NCBI RefSeq assembly: GCF_024211255.1
Contig: NZ_JAMLDY010000001.1
Span: forward strand, 124,001-188,000
Direction: 5' to 3'
Source: Sphingomonas liriopis
GTDB lineage: Bacteria; Pseudomonadota; Alphaproteobacteria; Sphingomonadales; Sphingomonadaceae
DNA length: 64,000 bases
Part shown: one piece after another, positions 35,867 through 51,100 of the stretch
Layout of the letters: each line of letters opens with the position of its first letter
How positions within the stretch are numbered: the stretch's first letter is position 1
Program-made: the position numbers and the translations under genes
The notes under the pieces: model-generated
What the model was told of the DNA's origin: nothing
Databases searched by the model: none
The model's input: the letters and a program-made list of their open reading frames with translations, nothing else

Positions 35867-38800
35867 TTAGGCGAACAGGAAATCGTCGGCGGCGAGCGTG
35901 GTCAGCGCCACGCCCGACAGGACCAGCGAGTCGCCGTTGTGCAGGTCGATGTGCACCCCGTCCGCCGCCTGGAAGGCCGAAGCCTGGACGTCGGCGAAGC
36001 TGCCGAAGCCCATGCCCTTCAGCTCGATCACGTCGCCGGCACCCGCACCACCCTGGAAATCGGTGATGACGTCGTGCCCTGCCCCCTTGGTGAAGAGGAA
36101 GTGATCGTTGCCCGCCCCGCCGGTCAGCGTGTCGTTGCCGACGCCGCTGTGCAGGATGTCGCCCAGCGAACCGCCGACCAGCGTGCTGCCGGTGCTCGCC
36201 GCGGTCAGGTTCACCGAGGCCGCATCGATGATGACGGTCTGGCTCTGCGCCGCGGTCGTCGCCATCGTGTTGCTGCCATAGACCACGCTGGTGGCGGTCA
36301 CCGACAGCGCGAACGTGCCGGCATAGCTGGACGGCGTGGTGATGGTGAGGCCGCCGCCCAGATCGTTGGCATCGATCTTCCAGCTCGACGTCGCGGCATC
36401 GTAGGTGCCGTGGTTGAAGGTCGAGCCGGCCGGCGCACCCGTGATCGTGACATAGGTCGTGTCGGGATGCGCGTTGGGCGAGATCGCGATGCCGACCGGC
36501 ACCACCACCGGGGTGTATTCGGCGCCCTTCGCCTGCCCCAGCGTCGCGAGCCGCCCCTGGTTCAGGTTGAGGAAGCTCTCGATCGCCGATTCCGAAGCGG
36601 GCGACGAGGTCAGATACGCCTCGCTGGTGCCGTTGGTCGGGGTGATGCTGGCGACGCCCTGGCTGATGATCGCGTTGCCGATCGTCTGCGTCGTGCCGAA
36701 GCCGCTTTCGAAGCTCTGCACGATGCCCCCGTTCACGCGCATCGCATCGATGCCGAGATGCGAGTCGAGCCCGGTGTCGCGGTTGTTCATCACGCCCTGG
36801 CCGATGACGTAGGTGCCGTCCGCCGTCGCGGTGTAGGTGAACGTCTGCCAGCCGGTGGAGCCGTAGTTGCCGGTGAACTGGGTATTGGACAGCGTGAACA
36901 GCGTGCCGTTGACGGTGGCGAACGCGAAGTCGTTGTACGGCAGGTAATCGCCTGCGGAGAAGTGCCAGTCGAAGCTGACGACGTCGCCCGCATGCAGGGT
37001 CAGCGTCGTCTGGATCGCCGAGCCGTTGGTCGGCTGATAGGCCGCCGCGGGACCCACGACCAGCGTCGGGGCGACGGCATTCTCCGGCGTCTTGACGTTG
37101 AGGTTGACCGTGCCGACCGCGGTGCCGCCGCGACCGTCCGAGATCGTGTACTCGAACGTGTCGGCACCGACATAGCCGTTGGTCGAGGCGTAGCTGACCG
37201 TGTTGTCGGCGTTGATCGTCAGCGTGCCGTGCGCCGCCGTGCCGACGCTGACCACCTTCAGCGCGTCATTGTCCGCGTCGGTGTCGTTGGTCGTCACCGC
37301 GAGCTTCACGGTGCCGCCGGCGTTGACGGTATAGCTGTCGGTCACCGCCACCGGCAGGTGATCGACATCGACCGCCACGGTCGCGGTCGAGGTGAGGCCA
37401 CCGGCATCCTTCACCGTGTAGGTGAAGCTGTCGGCGCCGCCATAGCCCGCCGCAGCGGTGTAGGTCAGCGTGCCGTCGGCGTTGACCGCGACGCTGCCAT
37501 GCGCGCCCTGCGTCACCGAGGCGATGCTGAGCGTGTCGCCGTCGACGTCGGTGTCGTTGGCGAGCGGGTTGAAGGTCGCGGCGGTGCCGTAGACCGCGTT
37601 CAGCTTGTCGGCGACCGCGACCGGCGCGTCGTTGGTGCCGGTGACGGTGAAGGTCAGCGTCGATGCCGCCGTGGCGCCATGGTCGTCGGTGACGGCATAG
37701 TTGGCGACGACGGTCTTGACCTGACCGGCGGCGAGCGACTGGTAGGCCACGTTGCCCGCATCGAAGCTGTAGCTGCCATCGGCGTTGAGCGTCAGGCCGG
37801 CGACCGGCGCGGCGAGCGCGAAGGTCCGCCCGGCGGTGCCGTCGACGTCGGTGTCGTTGGTCGCGACCGATCCGGTGACCGTCGCATCCTCCACGACCGA
37901 CGCCACGTCCGCCACAGCGACCGGCGCATCGTTGGTGCCGGTGACCGTGATCGACAGCGTTTGGGTGGCGCTGGCGTTGTTCTCGTCGGTGACGGTGTAG
38001 GTGGCGGTGACCACCTTGGTCTGGCCCTCGGCGAGGGACTGGTAGGCGGCATTACCCGCGTCGAACGTATAGCTGCCGTCCGCGGCGAAGGTCAGGCCGG
38101 CAACCGGGGCCGCCAGCGCGAACTTCAGCTTGGCGCCGTGATCGACGTCATAGTCGTTGGTGGCGACGCTGCCGGCGATCGACGCGTCCTCGGTCACGTT
38201 CGCCGTGTCGGCGATCGCGATGGGGGCGTCGTTCTGGCCGACGAGCGTGTAGCTGCCCGTCGCGCTGGTGAGCCCGCCATGGCCGTCCGACACCTGGTAG
38301 GTGAAGGTGTCGGTCGCGGTCTCGCCCAGCGCCAGCGCCTGCGCGCTGGCGGCACCCGACGGGGTGATGGTCAGCGCGCCGTTGGCACCCATCACCACGC
38401 TCGCGCCATAGGCGCTGGTCGTCGAGAAGGCGGGCACGGTCAGCACGTCGCCGGTGTCGACGTCGGTCGCCTGTGCCAGCAGCAGATTGCGGCCGTTGGT
38501 GTAGGTGTAGCTGCCGTCTTCCGAAATGCCGGTCTGCACGATCTGGGCGGTGCCGATGTACAGCGTCGCACCGATCGCGCGGCCGCCGGTGGCGTCGTAC
38601 GAGCCGACGCGGAAGTCGATCGTGTAATTGCCGGTCTGCGCCAGCGTCAGCTCGACCGTCTGCACCCCCGTCGAACCGACGACGGGGACCTTGTAGTCGA
38701 AGATCGTCTGGACGATCGCGCCGGTCGCCGCATCGCGGATGTAGCCGGTGCCGATCGCCTGGTCCGATCCCGACGACAGGACGTAGACGAAGCGGACGGT

Positions 38801-41800
38801 ATCGCCCGCATTGCCGGCGAAGGCGGTGCTGGTGATGCTCGGCCCCTGCCCGGTGCCGTAACCGACCGGCGTGGTCGCGTTGTAGCTGAGCACCGCGACG
38901 GCATTGTCGCCCGGGATCGTGTTGGTGTTGCGCTGGACCGTCGCGGTCGAGGTCTGCACGGCGCTGGTGCCGGTCGACGCGGTGTTGATCGTCCAGCCCT
39001 TCAGCGCAGTCGGATCGCTGAAGTCGCCGTTTACGAGGCGGTTGGCGACGAGCGTGAAGTTGCCGGGCAGCGCGACGTTGCCGACGACCGGCGCGTCGTT
39101 GGTGCCGGTGACGGTGATCGCGAGCTGCGAATTGGACACCGCGCCGAACTGGTCGGTGACCTTGTAGGTGCCGGTGACGACGCGCGTCGCCCCTGCGCCG
39201 AGGTTCTGGTAGGCGGCGTTCGAGGGATCGAAGCTGTAGCTGCCGTCGGCATTGATCGTCAGGCCGGCGACGGTGTTGGTCGCCGCATAGGTCAGCACCG
39301 CGCCGTGATCGACGTCGGTGTCGTTGGCGCCGACGTTGCCGGTCACCTTCGCCCCGTCCTCGACCGCGACCGCCGTGTCGGCGAACGCAACCGGGCCGTC
39401 GTTCTTGCCGGTCACCGTGATGGTCAGCGCCGCGGTGGCGGTGCCGCCCTGCCCGTCCGACACGGTGTAGTTGGCGACGACGGTCTGCACCTCGCCCTGG
39501 GCCAGCGCCTGATAGGCCTGGTTGGCGGCGTTGAAGGTGTAGGTGCCGTTGCTGTTGAAGGTGAGGCCGGCGACCGGGTTGGCGAGCGTGTAGGTGAGCA
39601 CCGCACCGTGATCGACATCGCTGTCGTTCGTGGCGACCGAACCCGAGACGCTGGCGTCCTCGTTCACCGCATTCACGTCGGCAAGCGCGACGGGTGCATC
39701 GTTGGTGCCGGTGACGGTGATCGTCAGCGTCGACGTAGCGACGGCGCCGTTCTCGTCGGTGACGGTATAGCCCGCGACGATCGTCTTCACCTCGCCGGCG
39801 GCGAGCGCCTGATAGGCGGCGTTGGCGGCGTCGAAGCTGTAGCTGCCGTTCGCGTTCAGCGTCAGGCCGGCGACCGGGGCGGTGAGCGCATAGCCCAGCA
39901 CCGCACCGTGATCGACGTCGCTGTCGTTGGTGGCGACCGATCCGGTGACGATTGCGTCCTCAATGACCGCGACGGTATCGGGGAGCGCGATCGGCACGTC
40001 GTTGGTGCCGGTGACCGCGATCGTCAGCGTCGACGTGGCGGTGGCGCCGAATTCGTCGGTCACCGTGTAGCTGGCGACGACGGTCTGCACCTCGCCCTTG
40101 GCGAGCGCCTGATAGGCGGCGTTGCCGGCGTCGAAGCTGTAGCTGCCGTCGGCGTTGAAGGTCAGGCCGGCGACCGGCGCGTCGAGCGCGAAGGCGAGCT
40201 TCGCGCCGTGATCGACGTCGCTGTCGTTCGCGGCGACGCTGCCGGTGATGACCGCGTCCTCGTTGACCGCGCCGGTATCGGCGACCGCGATCGGCGCGTC
40301 GTTGGTGCCGGTGACGACGATGGTCAGCGTCGACATTGCGGTCGCGCCATTCTCGTCGGTCACGGTGTAGTGGGCGACGACGGTCTGCAGCTCGCCCTTG
40401 GCGAGCGCCTGATAGGCGGTGTTGCCAGCATCGAAGCTGTAGCTGCCGTCCGCGTTGAGCGTCAGGCCGGCGATCGGGCCGTCGAGCGTGTAGGCCAGGA
40501 CGGCACCGTGATCGACATCGCTGTCGTTGGTCGCAACCGATCCGGTGAACACCGCATCCTCGTTGACCGCGCCGGTATCGACGGCGGCGACGGGGGCATC
40601 GTTGGTGCCGGTGACGGTGATGGTCAGCGTCGAAGTGGCGGTGGCGCCGAACTCGTCGGTCACGGTGTAATGCGCGACGACAGTCTGCACTTCACCCTTG
40701 GCGAGCGCCTGATAGGCGGTATTGCCGGCGTCGAAGCTGTAGCTGCCATCGGCGGCGAGCGTCAGGCCGGCGACGGGGGCATCAAGCGTGAAGGCCAGCT
40801 TGGCGCCATGATCGACGTCGCTGTCGTTGGTCGCGACCGATCCGGTGAGCACCGCATCCTCGTTGACCGCACCGGTATCGACCGCGGCGACGGGAGCGTC
40901 GTTGGTGCCCGTGATGGTGATGGTCAGCGTCGAGACGGCCGTCGCGCCGAACTGGTCCGTCACGGTGTAATGCGCGACGATGGTCTGCACCTCGCCCTGC
41001 GCCAGTGCCTGATAGGCGGTGACGGCGGGATCGAAGGTGTAGCTGCCGTCCGCCTTCAGCATGAGCCCGGCGACCGGCGCGTCGAGCGCGAAGCTGAGCT
41101 TGGCACCATGATCGACGTCATAGTCGTTGGCGGCGACCGAGCCGGTGACGAGCGAACCGTCCTCCACCGCGGTGGCGATGTCGGCGACGGCGACCGGTGC
41201 GTCGTTGGTGCCGGTGATGACGATCACCAGCGCAGAATAGCTGGTCGTGCCCTGTTCGTCGGTGACCTCATATTGCGCCACGACGGTCTGCGTCTCGCCT
41301 ACGGCAAGCGCCTGATAGGCGGCATTGGCGGGATCGAAGGCATAGCTGCCGTCGGCGGCGAGCGTCAGCCCGGCCACCGGCGCGCTGAGCGCGAAGGAGA
41401 GCTTGGCGCCATGATCGACGTCATAATCGTTGGCGGCGACGGTGCCGGTGAGCAGCGCGGCATCCTCGAGCGTCGCGGTGACGTCGACCTTGGCGACCGG
41501 CGCGTCGTTGGTGCCGGCGACGGTGATGGTCAGCGTCGACGTGGCGGTCGCGCCATATTCGTCGGTGACGGTGTAGCTGGCGACGACGGTCTGCACTTCG
41601 CCCTTGGCGAGCGCCTGATAGGCCGCGTTGCCCGCATCGAAGCTGTAGCTGCCGTCGGCCTTCAGCGTCAGGCCGGCGATCGGTGCGTCGAGCGTGTAGC
41701 TGAGCTTGGCGCCGTGATCGACGTCGCTGTCGTTGGTCGCGACCGACCCGGTGATCGCCGGCTGATCCTCGACCGCCGCGACGGTGTCGGCGACCGCGAC

Positions 41801-44800
41801 CGGCGCGTCGTTGGTGCCGGTGACGGTGACGGTCAGCGTCGAGGTAGCGGTGGCGCCGTTCTCGTCGGTGACGGTGTAATGCGCGACGACCGTCTGCACT
41901 TCACCCTTCGCCAGCGCCTGATAGGCGGTGTTGCCGGCATCGAAGCTGTAGCTGCCGTCGGGGGCGAGCGTCAGCCCCGCGACCGGTGCATCGAGCGTGT
42001 AAGCGAGCTTGGCGCCATGATCGACGTCGCTGTCGTTGGCGGCAACGGTGCCGGTGAGGATCGCATCCTCGACCACCGCGCCGGTGTCGGCAACCGCGAC
42101 CGGGGCATCATTGGTGCCGGTGACGGCGATCGTCAGCGTCGAGGTGGCGGTGGCACCGTTCTCGTCGGTGACGGTGTACTGCGCGACAACGGTCTGGACC
42201 TCGCCCTTCGCCAGCGCCTGATAGGCGGTATTGCCGGCGTCGAAGCTGTAGCTGCCATCGGCGTTGAGCGTCAGGCCGGCGACCGGTGCATCGAGCGTGA
42301 AGGCGAGCTTGGCGCCGTGATCGACATCGCTGTCGTTGGTCGCGACGCTGCCGGTGAGGATCGCATCCTCGACGACCGCGCCGGTATCGACCAGCGCGAC
42401 CGGCGCATCGTTGGTGCCGGTGACGGTGATCGTCAGCGTCGACGTTGCGGTCGCGCCATTCTCGTCGGTCACGGTGTAATGGGCGACGACGGTCTGCACC
42501 TCGCCCTTGGCCAGCGCCTGATAGGCATTGTTCGCCGCATCGAAGCTGTAGCTGCCGTCCGCCTTGAGCGTCAGGCCGGCGACCGGCACGTCGAGCGTAT
42601 AGGCGAGCGCCGCGCCATGATCGACGTCGCTGTCGTTGGCGGCGACGGTTCCGGTGATGGCCACATCCTCGAACGTGGCGGCCGTGTCGGCAACGGCAAC
42701 CGGCGCGTCGTTGGTGCCGGTCACGGTGATCGTCAGCGTCGCGGTCGCAGTCGCGCCATTCTCGTCGGTCACGGTGTAATGCGCGACGACGGTCTGGACC
42801 TCGCCCTTGGCGAGCGCCTGATACGCGCCATTGGCCGCGTCGAAGCTGTAGCTGCCGTCGGCCTTCAGCGTCAGGCCGGCGACCGGCGCGTCGAGCGTGT
42901 AGGCCAGCTTGGCACCGTGATCGACGTCGCTGTCGTTGGCGGCGACCGTGCCGGTCAGCGTCGCATCCTCGACCACTGCGCCGGTGTCGGCGACGGCGAC
43001 GGGCGCGTCGTTGGTGCCGGTGATCTTGATCGTCAGCGTCGAGACGGCGGTCGCGCCATTCTCATCGGTCACCGTATAAGCGGCGACGATCGTCTGCACC
43101 TCGCCCTTGGCGAGCGCCTGATAGGCGGCGTTCGCCGGATCGAAGGCATAGCTGCCGTCCGCCTTCAGCGTCAGCCCGGCGACGGGGGCGTCGAGCGTGT
43201 AGGTCAGCACCGCGCCATGATCGACATCGCTGTCGTTGGTCGCGACCGAACCGGTCAGCGCGGCCTGGTCCTCGACCGCCGCACCGGTGTCGGCGACGGC
43301 GACCGGCGCATCGTTGGTGCCGGTGACGGTGATGGTCAGCGTCGAAGTGGCGGTAGCGCCATTTTCGTCGGTCACCGTGTAGCTGGCGACGACGGTCTGC
43401 ACCTCGCCCTTGGCGAGGGCCTGATAAGCGGCGTTCGAAGCGTCGAACGTATAGCTGCCGTCGGCCTTCAGCGTCAGGCCCGCGATCGGCGCGTTGAGCG
43501 TGTAGGCAAGCTTGGCTCCGTGATCGACATCGCCGTCGTTGGTCGCGACCGAACCGGTGATCGTCGCATCCTCGATCGCCGCGACGGTGTCGGCGACCGC
43601 GACGGGAGCGTCGTTGGTGCCGGTGACCTTGATCGTCAGCGTCGAGACGGCGGTGGCGCCGTTCTCGTCGGTGACGGTGTAGCTGGCGACGACGGTCTGC
43701 ACCTCGCCCTTGGCGAGTGCCTGATAAGCGGCGTTCGAAGCGTCGAACGTATAGCTGCCGTCCGCCCTGATCGTCAGGCCCGCAACCGGGGCGTTGAGCG
43801 TGTAGGCGAGCTTGGCGCCATGATCGACATCGCTGTCGTTGGTCGCGACCGAACCGGTCAGCGTCGTGTCCTCGAGCGTAGCACCGGTGTCGGCGACGGC
43901 GACCGGCGCGTCGTTGGTGCCGGTGATCTTGATCGTCAGCGTCGACGTCGCGGTCGCGCCGAATTCGTCGGTGACGGTGTAGTTCGCGACGATCGTCTGC
44001 ACTTCACCCTTCGCCAGCGCCTGATAGGCGGCGTTCGACGGATCGAAGGCATAGCTGCCGTCCGCCTTCAGGGTCAGGCCGGCGACCGGCGCGTTGAGCG
44101 TGTAGGCGAGCTTCGCGCCATGATCGACATCGCTGTCGTTGGTCGCGACCGAACCGGTGACGACCGTGCCGTCCTCGACCGCGGGGGCCGAGACGTCGGC
44201 GACCGCGACCGGAGCGTCGTTGGTGCCGGTGATCGTCACGGTGACGACCTGGTCGACTTTGGCGCCGTTGTTGTCGGTGACGGTGACCGTGTACTTCTGG
44301 GTCAGCGTCTCGCCCTGCGCGAGGTTCTGGATCGAGGCATTGTCGACCTGGAACGTCCAGCGCACGTTGCCGGCGCCGTCGCCGGTCGCGACATTGTCGA
44401 TGACCGTGGCGAAGGTGCCGAGGTAACCGCTGGCGGCAGGCGCGAACTTGACGTTGTGCGTGTCGATCAGATCGACGTCGGCGAAGGCGATGTTGCCGGC
44501 GACCGCGGTGGTCGCGTCCTCGGTCACCGCGCCGGTGGCGACGGCGGAGGTGACGGTCGGCGCGTCGTTGGTGCCGGTCAGTGTGATCGTGACGTCCTGC
44601 GTCGTGGTCGCGCCGAACTTGTCGGTGAGCGTCAGCGTGTAGACCTGCGTCGCGACCTGGCCGGCGGCGAGCTTCTGCACGCTGGCGTTGTCGGCGGCGA
44701 AGCGCCAGTTGATCGTGCCCTGGTTGTTCTGGTCGGTCGTATTCTCGACGACATTGGCGGTCAGCGTGCCGAAACCGCCCGCGGGGGCGAAGCCGGCGGG

Positions 44801-46027
44801 GATCGCGCCGGTGACGGCAACGCGCGCCGCGCCGACGCTGACGGTGTGCGTGTCGGTGAGGTCGACGTCGCTGAAGGTGATCGCACCGGTGCTGGCGAGG
44901 GTCGCCGCCGCATCCTCGACCACCACGCCGGTATAGGTGCCGCTGACGATCGCGGGGCCGTCGTTGTTGCCGGTGATCGTCACCGTGACGGTCGCGGTCG
45001 ACACGTCACCGTCGGCGTCGGTCACCGTATAGGTGAACGTGTCGATCGCCTTCTCGCCCTGTGCAAGATACTGATAATAGGCCGCATTCGGCGTGTAGAC
45101 GACGTTAGCGACCGGGTTCGCCGGATCGGTGTAATTCTGCGTCAGCACGACGGTGCCGTGCGCCGCGGTGCCGACGGTGACCGAGCGGACGAGGTCGGGG
45201 ACCGAATCGTTGGCGAGCAGGTTGAAGCTGAGCGAGGCGTGATCCTCGTCGGTCGTGATCGCGTCGGCGCGGGCGATGGCCGCCTCCTCGCGCGGATCGA
45301 GCAGCAGGCCGTCGACCACCACCTCGAACTTCTCGACGCGGCTGACGGTGAGGTCGAAGGCGTCGAACTGGAAGGTGCCGTAATATTCGTTGGTGCCGAG
45401 GCGCGCGGACAGCTGGCCGAGCAGGCTCTTCGCTTCCGCCTCGAGGAACGCGACATAGCGCGCCACGTCCGCCTGGACGTCGCTGCGCAGCCATTCGTCG
45501 CGGGTGAAGATCAGGCGCAGCGTGTCGGTATTGCTGCCGCCGTCATAATTGTCCTGCGGCGTGAACAGCCCCTTGGCTGCCGGGCCGTGGTCGGCGAGGC
45601 GATAGGCGAGCGTGTCGTTGCCGAGGCCGCCGAGCACGGTGTCGAAACCGGCACCGCCGTCGAGATAGTCGTTGCCGAGGCCACCGTCGAGAATGTCGTT
45701 GCCCGCGCCGCCGAGCAGCGTGTCATTGCCCTCGCCGCCGAACAGCACGTCGTTGCCGTCGCCGCCGTCGAGCGAATCGTTGCCGTCGTCGCCGTACAGC
45801 GTGTCGTTGCCGAGGCCGCCGAGGATCGTGTCGTTGCCGTCGCCGCCGAACACGGTGTCGTTGCCCGCGCCCGCATCGACATAGTCATTACCGGCCCCGG
45901 CATTGATGACGTCGTTGCCCGACCCGCCGGTGATCTTGTCGTTGCCGTTGCCACCCAGCAGCAGGTCGGACGCGTTCGTGCCGACGATCGTCTGGTTGCC
46001 GTTGCTGCTGCTGTTGCCGATAGTCAT
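35867..46027 (-). CDS. Giant RTX/VCBS-repeat type I secretion substrate, adhesin-like
   Basis: The start [13 protein letters not shown] (GGGAGA seven bases upstream) gives 3386 residues. Residues about 18-140 are RTX calcium nonapeptides ([19 protein letters not shown]). Residues 355-600 hold two long VCBS-type modules (one with [10 protein letters not shown]). From about 601 to 2310 there are 17 contiguous VCBS units of 100-102 residues starting GTNDAPVA; a jelly-roll-like insert follows to about 2595, then two more units, two cadherin-like modules to about 2980, and another beta-sandwich region. The C-terminus has a second RTX block ([18 protein letters not shown]) and the end [13 protein letters not shown], typical of a type I secretion signal. 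It should bind calcium and act extracellularly. No LapA-type N-terminal retention module is seen. Confidence 0.95.
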   Translation of the reverse strand: MTIGNSSSNGNQTIVGTNASDLLLGGNGNDKITGGSGNDVINAGAGNDYVDAGAGNDTVFGGDGNDTILGGLGNDTLYGDDGNDSLDGGDGNDVLFGGEGNDTLLGGAGNDILDGGLGNDYLDGGAGFDTVLGGLGNDTLAYRLADHGPAAKGLFTPQDNYDGGSNTDTLRLIFTRDEWLRSDVQADVARYVAFLEAEAKSLLGQLSARLGTNEYYGTFQFDAFDLTVSRVEKFEVVVDGLLLDPREEAAIARADAITTDEDHASLSFNLLANDSVPDLVRSVTVGTAAHGTVVLTQNYTDPANPVANVVYTPNAAYYQYLAQGEKAIDTFTYTVTDADGDVSTATVTVTITGNNDGPAIVSGTYTGVVVEDAAATLASTGAITFSDVDLTDTHTVSVGAARVAVTGAIPAGFAPAGGFGTLTANVVENTTDQNNQGTINWRFAADNASVQKLAAGQVATQVYTLTLTDKFGATTTQDVTITLTGTNDAPTVTSAVATGAVTEDATTAVAGNIAFADVDLIDTHNVKFAPAASGYLGTFATVIDNVATGDGAGNVRWTFQVDNASIQNLAQGETLTQKYTVTVTDNNGAKVDQVVTVTITGTNDAPVAVADVSAPAVEDGTVVTGSVATNDSDVDHGAKLAYTLNAPVAGLTLKADGSYAFDPSNAAYQALAKGEVQTIVANYTVTDEFGATATSTLTIKITGTNDAPVAVADTGATLEDTTLTGSVATNDSDVDHGAKLAYTLNAPVAGLTIRADGSYTFDASNAAYQALAKGEVQTVVASYTVTDENGATAVSTLTIKVTGTNDAPVAVADTVAAIEDATITGSVATNDGDVDHGAKLAYTLNAPIAGLTLKADGSYTFDASNAAYQALAKGEVQTVVASYTVTDENGATATSTLTITVTGTNDAPVAVADTGAAVEDQAALTGSVATNDSDVDHGAVLTYTLDAPVAGLTLKADGSYAFDPANAAYQALAKGEVQTIVAAYTVTDENGATAVSTLTIKITGTNDAPVAVADTGAVVEDATLTGTVAANDSDVDHGAKLAYTLDAPVAGLTLKADGSYSFDAANGAYQALAKGEVQTVVAHYTVTDENGATATATLTITVTGTNDAPVAVADTAATFEDVAITGTVAANDSDVDHGAALAYTLDVPVAGLTLKADGSYSFDAANNAYQALAKGEVQTVVAHYTVTDENGATATSTLTITVTGTNDAPVALVDTGAVVEDAILTGSVATNDSDVDHGAKLAFTLDAPVAGLTLNADGSYSFDAGNTAYQALAKGEVQTVVAQYTVTDENGATATSTLTIAVTGTNDAPVAVADTGAVVEDAILTGTVAANDSDVDHGAKLAYTLDAPVAGLTLAPDGSYSFDAGNTAYQALAKGEVQTVVAHYTVTDENGATATSTLTVTVTGTNDAPVAVADTVAAVEDQPAITGSVATNDSDVDHGAKLSYTLDAPIAGLTLKADGSYSFDAGNAAYQALAKGEVQTVVASYTVTDEYGATATSTLTITVAGTNDAPVAKVDVTATLEDAALLTGTVAANDYDVDHGAKLSFALSAPVAGLTLAADGSYAFDPANAAYQALAVGETQTVVAQYEVTDEQGTTSYSALVIVITGTNDAPVAVADIATAVEDGSLVTGSVAANDYDVDHGAKLSFALDAPVAGLMLKADGSYTFDPAVTAYQALAQGEVQTIVAHYTVTDQFGATAVSTLTITITGTNDAPVAAVDTGAVNEDAVLTGSVATNDSDVDHGAKLAFTLDAPVAGLTLAADGSYSFDAGNTAYQALAKGEVQTVVAHYTVTDEFGATATSTLTITVTGTNDAPVAAVDTGAVNEDAVFTGSVATNDSDVDHGAVLAYTLDGPIAGLTLNADGSYSFDAGNTAYQALAKGELQTVVAHYTVTDENGATAMSTLTIVVTGTNDAPIAVADTGAVNEDAVITGSVAANDSDVDHGAKLAFALDAPVAGLTFNADGSYSFDAGNAAYQALAKGEVQTVVASYTVTDEFGATATSTLTIAVTGTNDVPIALPDTVAVIEDAIVTGSVATNDSDVDHGAVLGYALTAPVAGLTLNANGSYSFDAANAAYQALAAGEVKTIVAGYTVTDENGAVATSTLTITVTGTNDAPVALADVNAVNEDASVSGSVATNDSDVDHGAVLTYTLANPVAGLTFNSNGTYTFNAANQAYQALAQGEVQTVVANYTVSDGQGGTATAALTITVTGKNDGPVAFADTAVAVEDGAKVTGNVGANDTDVDHGAVLTYAATNTVAGLTINADGSYSFDPSNAAYQNLGAGATRVVTGTYKVTDQFGAVSNSQLAITVTGTNDAPVVGNVALPGNFTLVANRLVNGDFSDPTALKGWTINTASTGTSAVQTSTATVQRNTNTIPGDNAVAVLSYNATTPVGYGTGQGPSITSTAFAGNAGDTVRFVYVLSSGSDQAIGTGYIRDAATGAIVQTIFDYKVPVVGSTGVQTVELTLAQTGNYTIDFRVGSYDATGGRAIGATLYIGTAQIVQTGISEDGSYTYTNGRNLLLAQATDVDTGDVLTVPAFSTTSAYGASVVMGANGALTITPSGAASAQALALGETATDTFTYQVSDGHGGLTSATGSYTLVGQNDAPIAIADTANVTEDASIAGSVATNDYDVDHGAKLKFALAAPVAGLTFAADGSYTFDAGNAAYQSLAEGQTKVVTATYTVTDENNASATQTLSITVTGTNDAPVAVADVASVVEDATVTGSVATNDTDVDGTAGRTFALAAPVAGLTLNADGSYSFDAGNVAYQSLAAGQVKTVVANYAVTDDHGATAASTLTFTVTGTNDAPVAVADKLNAVYGTAATFNPLANDTDVDGDTLSIASVTQGAHGSVAVNADGTLTYTAAAGYGGADSFTYTVKDAGGLTSTATVAVDVDHLPVAVTDSYTVNAGGTVKLAVTTNDTDADNDALKVVSVGTAAHGTLTINADNTVSYASTNGYVGADTFEYTISDGRGGTAVGTVNLNVKTPENAVAPTLVVGPAAAYQPTNGSAIQTTLTLHAGDVVSFDWHFSAGDYLPYNDFAFATVNGTLFTLSNTQFTGNYGSTGWQTFTYTATADGTYVIGQGVMNNRDTGLDSHLGIDAMRVNGGIVQSFESGFGTTQTIGNAIISQGVASITPTNGTSEAYLTSSPASESAIESFLNLNQGRLATLGQAKGAEYTPVVVPVGIAISPNAHPDTTYVTITGAPAGSTFNHGTYDAATSSWKIDANDLGGGLTITTPSSYAGTFALSVTATSVVYGSNTMATTAAQSQTVIIDAASVNLTAASTGSTLVGGSLGDILHSGVGNDTLTGGAGNDHFLFTKGAGHDVITDFQGGAGAGDVIELKGMGFGSFADVQASAFQAADGVHIDLHNGDSLVLSGVALTTLAADDFLFA
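37626..38226 (-). repeat. Two further VCBS units after the insert
   Basis: Two units of exactly 300 bases, boundaries at 38226, 37926 and 37626, continue the array after the 867-base interruption at 38226-39093. They keep the DHGAK or DTDVDG cores and the [13 protein letters not shown] segment. Their return at the same period suggests that the middle domain was inserted into an older continuous array. Confidence 0.85.
39093..44214 (-). repeat. Array of 17 tandem ~300-base coding repeats
   Basis: The sequence encoding GTNDAPVA marks unit boundaries at 44214, 43908, 43608, 43308, 43005, 42705, 42405, 42105, 41805, 41502, 41199, 40896, 40596, 40296, 39996, 39696, 39396 and 39093. Periods are 300, 303 or 306 bases, always in frame. 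Neighbouring units are nearly identical in the [14 protein letters not shown] and [14 protein letters not shown] segments, so unequal recombination and copy-number change between strains are expected. Confidence 0.95.
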
Positions 46028-46384
46028 CTGCGCGTCTCCCGAGTGGCAGGCATCCGGCGAATGGAGAAGACGAGCGGCATCGGCCCCGCGCAACCGCAAG
46101 ACGAACGCCATCGATCGCCGCCGCACCCGTCAAGGCGCGCCGCCGTTCGCAGAACCTGTGATGCCCTGGATCATCCCCCCGGATGAGCCCCAGCCCCGTT
46201 CCCCTCGACGCACCCGCTGGCGCGCCATTCTTCATTCACCGGGCAGTCCGGCCGACGACCGGCCGGACCCTTGCCGATAACGCCTTTTAAAGGTCCGATA
46301 CGGCGCGGTATTTAGCCCCACGTCCAATTTAATTGACTGGCCGTTGACGTTAACGACAATGCAGCAATCTTTCGACGCACGCCA
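46028..46384 (-). promoter_or_regulatory. Leader region of the giant gene
   Basis: This 357-base gap has no convincing gene. Bases 46285-46375 are markedly A/T-rich for this window and contain TTTAAAAGG, CCAATTTAATTGACTGG and the near-palindrome GTTGACGTTAAC (minus strand GTTAACGTCAAC). These are plausible promoter and operator elements for the giant gene. No single -35/-10 pair is convincing. The AraC-type gene just upstream is the natural candidate regulator. Confidence 0.45.
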
Positions 46385-47362
46385 TTAACCACCGGAACGG
46401 CGGGTTTCGCTCGCGGTCTTGCCGAAGGCGGTGCGATAGGCGCGGGCAAAATGCGCCTCGCTGGAAAACCCGAAATGGAAGGCGATTTCGCTGATCCGGC
46501 GCGAGTCGGCGGGATTGATCAGCGCCTCGCGCGCCGCCTCCAGCCGCCGCTTCCAGATATAGCGGACGACGCCGCCGGCATCCTCGAACAGCGTGTACAG
46601 GTCGGACCGCGAGATGTTGAGCCGCGCGAACAGCCATTCGGGGGTGAGGTCGCTCGACCCCAGCCGCGCATCGATCAGCCGGCGGGCATGCTGGAGCAGC
46701 GAGGTGCGCCGGTCGAGCGCCAGCGGCGCCTCCTCCGGCGCGTCGCCGACCGCGAGCAGCACCAGCTGCAGCAGGATATCGCCGAGCACCGGCGCGGCGG
46801 CGGCCGGCAGGCGCTCGAGCCGCGGCGCGACCGCGGTCAGATGCGCGGCGAGCAGCGCGCCCGCCTCCGCATCGAGCACGCGGCCGTGCAGCGCGCGCAG
46901 GTCGGTGACGCGCGGCGCCAGCATCGCGCGCGGGATCGACACGTTGATGACCTCGCGCTCGCCCTCGTCGACCATGTGGAAGGGCTGGGCGAAGTCGAGC
47001 AGCATCACCGTGCCGGGAACGCTCGCGACCTTGCGCCCGCCCGCCTCGCCGCGTGCCGTCCCGCGCAGCGCGAGCTGGATGCTGATCCCGTCATGCCGGT
47101 CGCGGGCGATCTGCGCGCCGGTCCGTTCCGAACGGCGCGGCGAGGCGACGAGTTCGATGACGTGGAGCGCGCCGAGGTAGCATGAGCGCATGTCGGCCAT
47201 CACCGGTTCGGTGAGGAAGGTCGTCATCAACGTATTGCTGATTTCCGCCTGATACGCCTCGGGCCGCAATGCCGGCGGAATCGCGTCCGTGCGCATCACG
47301 CTCTTCGACACCGTCTCCGTCATCCCCACGCTCTTCGTCCCACTTGCCGCAACGGCGGACAT
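46385..47362 (-). CDS. AraC-family transcriptional regulator
   Basis: The protein is 325 residues from ATG 47362; a start at the fourteenth codon (MTETVSKS) is also possible. The N-terminal half has the AraC-binding-like fold with VPGTVMLLDFAQPFHMV. The C-terminal 100 residues form the paired helix-turn-helix domain: WLFARLNISRSDLYTLFED is the first and ISEIAFHFGFSSEAHFARAY the second, near residue 295. It lies 357 bases upstream of the giant RTX gene in the same direction and probably controls it. The ligand is unknown. Confidence 0.92.
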   Translation of the reverse strand: MSAVAASGTKSVGMTETVSKSVMRTDAIPPALRPEAYQAEISNTLMTTFLTEPVMADMRSCYLGALHVIELVASPRRSERTGAQIARDRHDGISIQLALRGTARGEAGGRKVASVPGTVMLLDFAQPFHMVDEGEREVINVSIPRAMLAPRVTDLRALHGRVLDAEAGALLAAHLTAVAPRLERLPAAAAPVLGDILLQLVLLAVGDAPEEAPLALDRRTSLLQHARRLIDARLGSSDLTPEWLFARLNISRSDLYTLFEDAGGVVRYIWKRRLEAAREALINPADSRRISEIAFHFGFSSEAHFARAYRTAFGKTASETRRSGG

Positions 47363-47621
47363 TCACGGTGTGGGACTGGCGTAGCGATGCCCGGACGACA
47401 CGACGGGCCGGCGAGCGGCGCACCGGCGCCCCTCCCCGCCCGCCCTGCGGCGGCGCGTTACGATGTCGTCCCCCAACGACATACCGAAAGCCTGAAACGC
47501 TATCCGGCAAGTGCATGAGGTAAACGCGGATTTTCGAAAGCGCCAGCGGGTGGCGGCATCATTTTGATACAGAACGGCACAATTGTGCACGCTCGGGTGG
47601 TCCGGGCGCGCCACCGGCCGT

Positions 47622-47648
47622 CCCCGCCGCACAGGTCGCGCGGCGGGG
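47622..47648. terminator. Possible hairpin after the S8 protease gene
   Basis: CCCCGCCGC at 47622-47630 pairs perfectly with GCGGCGGGG at 47640-47648 over a 9-base loop, 15 bases beyond the protease stop on the minus strand. No T-run follows. The rest of 47363-47662, the upstream region of the AraC gene, shows no gene. Confidence 0.35.
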
Positions 47649-47662
47649 GCGAGTGCGCGGCG

Positions 47663-50953
<3,291 letters not shown>

Positions 50954-51100
50954 GATATTCCCCAATGCGATATGCACGGCAATCCCGCATGATGATCTGC
51001 GGTGTGAAAGCCGAAGTCCCTGAAACGGAGCTATTGCACCGACGGCCGTCCTGTTTCACGCGCGCCGCTACCCAATGTGGGTCAGTGACAAGGAGTTGGA

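Noticed and set aside
39093..44214. Regular repeats that could suggest a CRISPR or satellite.
   Set aside because: Units are 300-306 bases, in frame and encode VCBS modules, without spacers of unique sequence.
35615..46186. A plus-strand open frame of about 3520 codons, opposite the giant gene.
   Set aside because: It is a mirror of the repeated, G+C-rich coding strand. The translation is Arg/Gly/Asp-rich with no domains, while the minus-strand frame has clear RTX and VCBS repeats at the same place.
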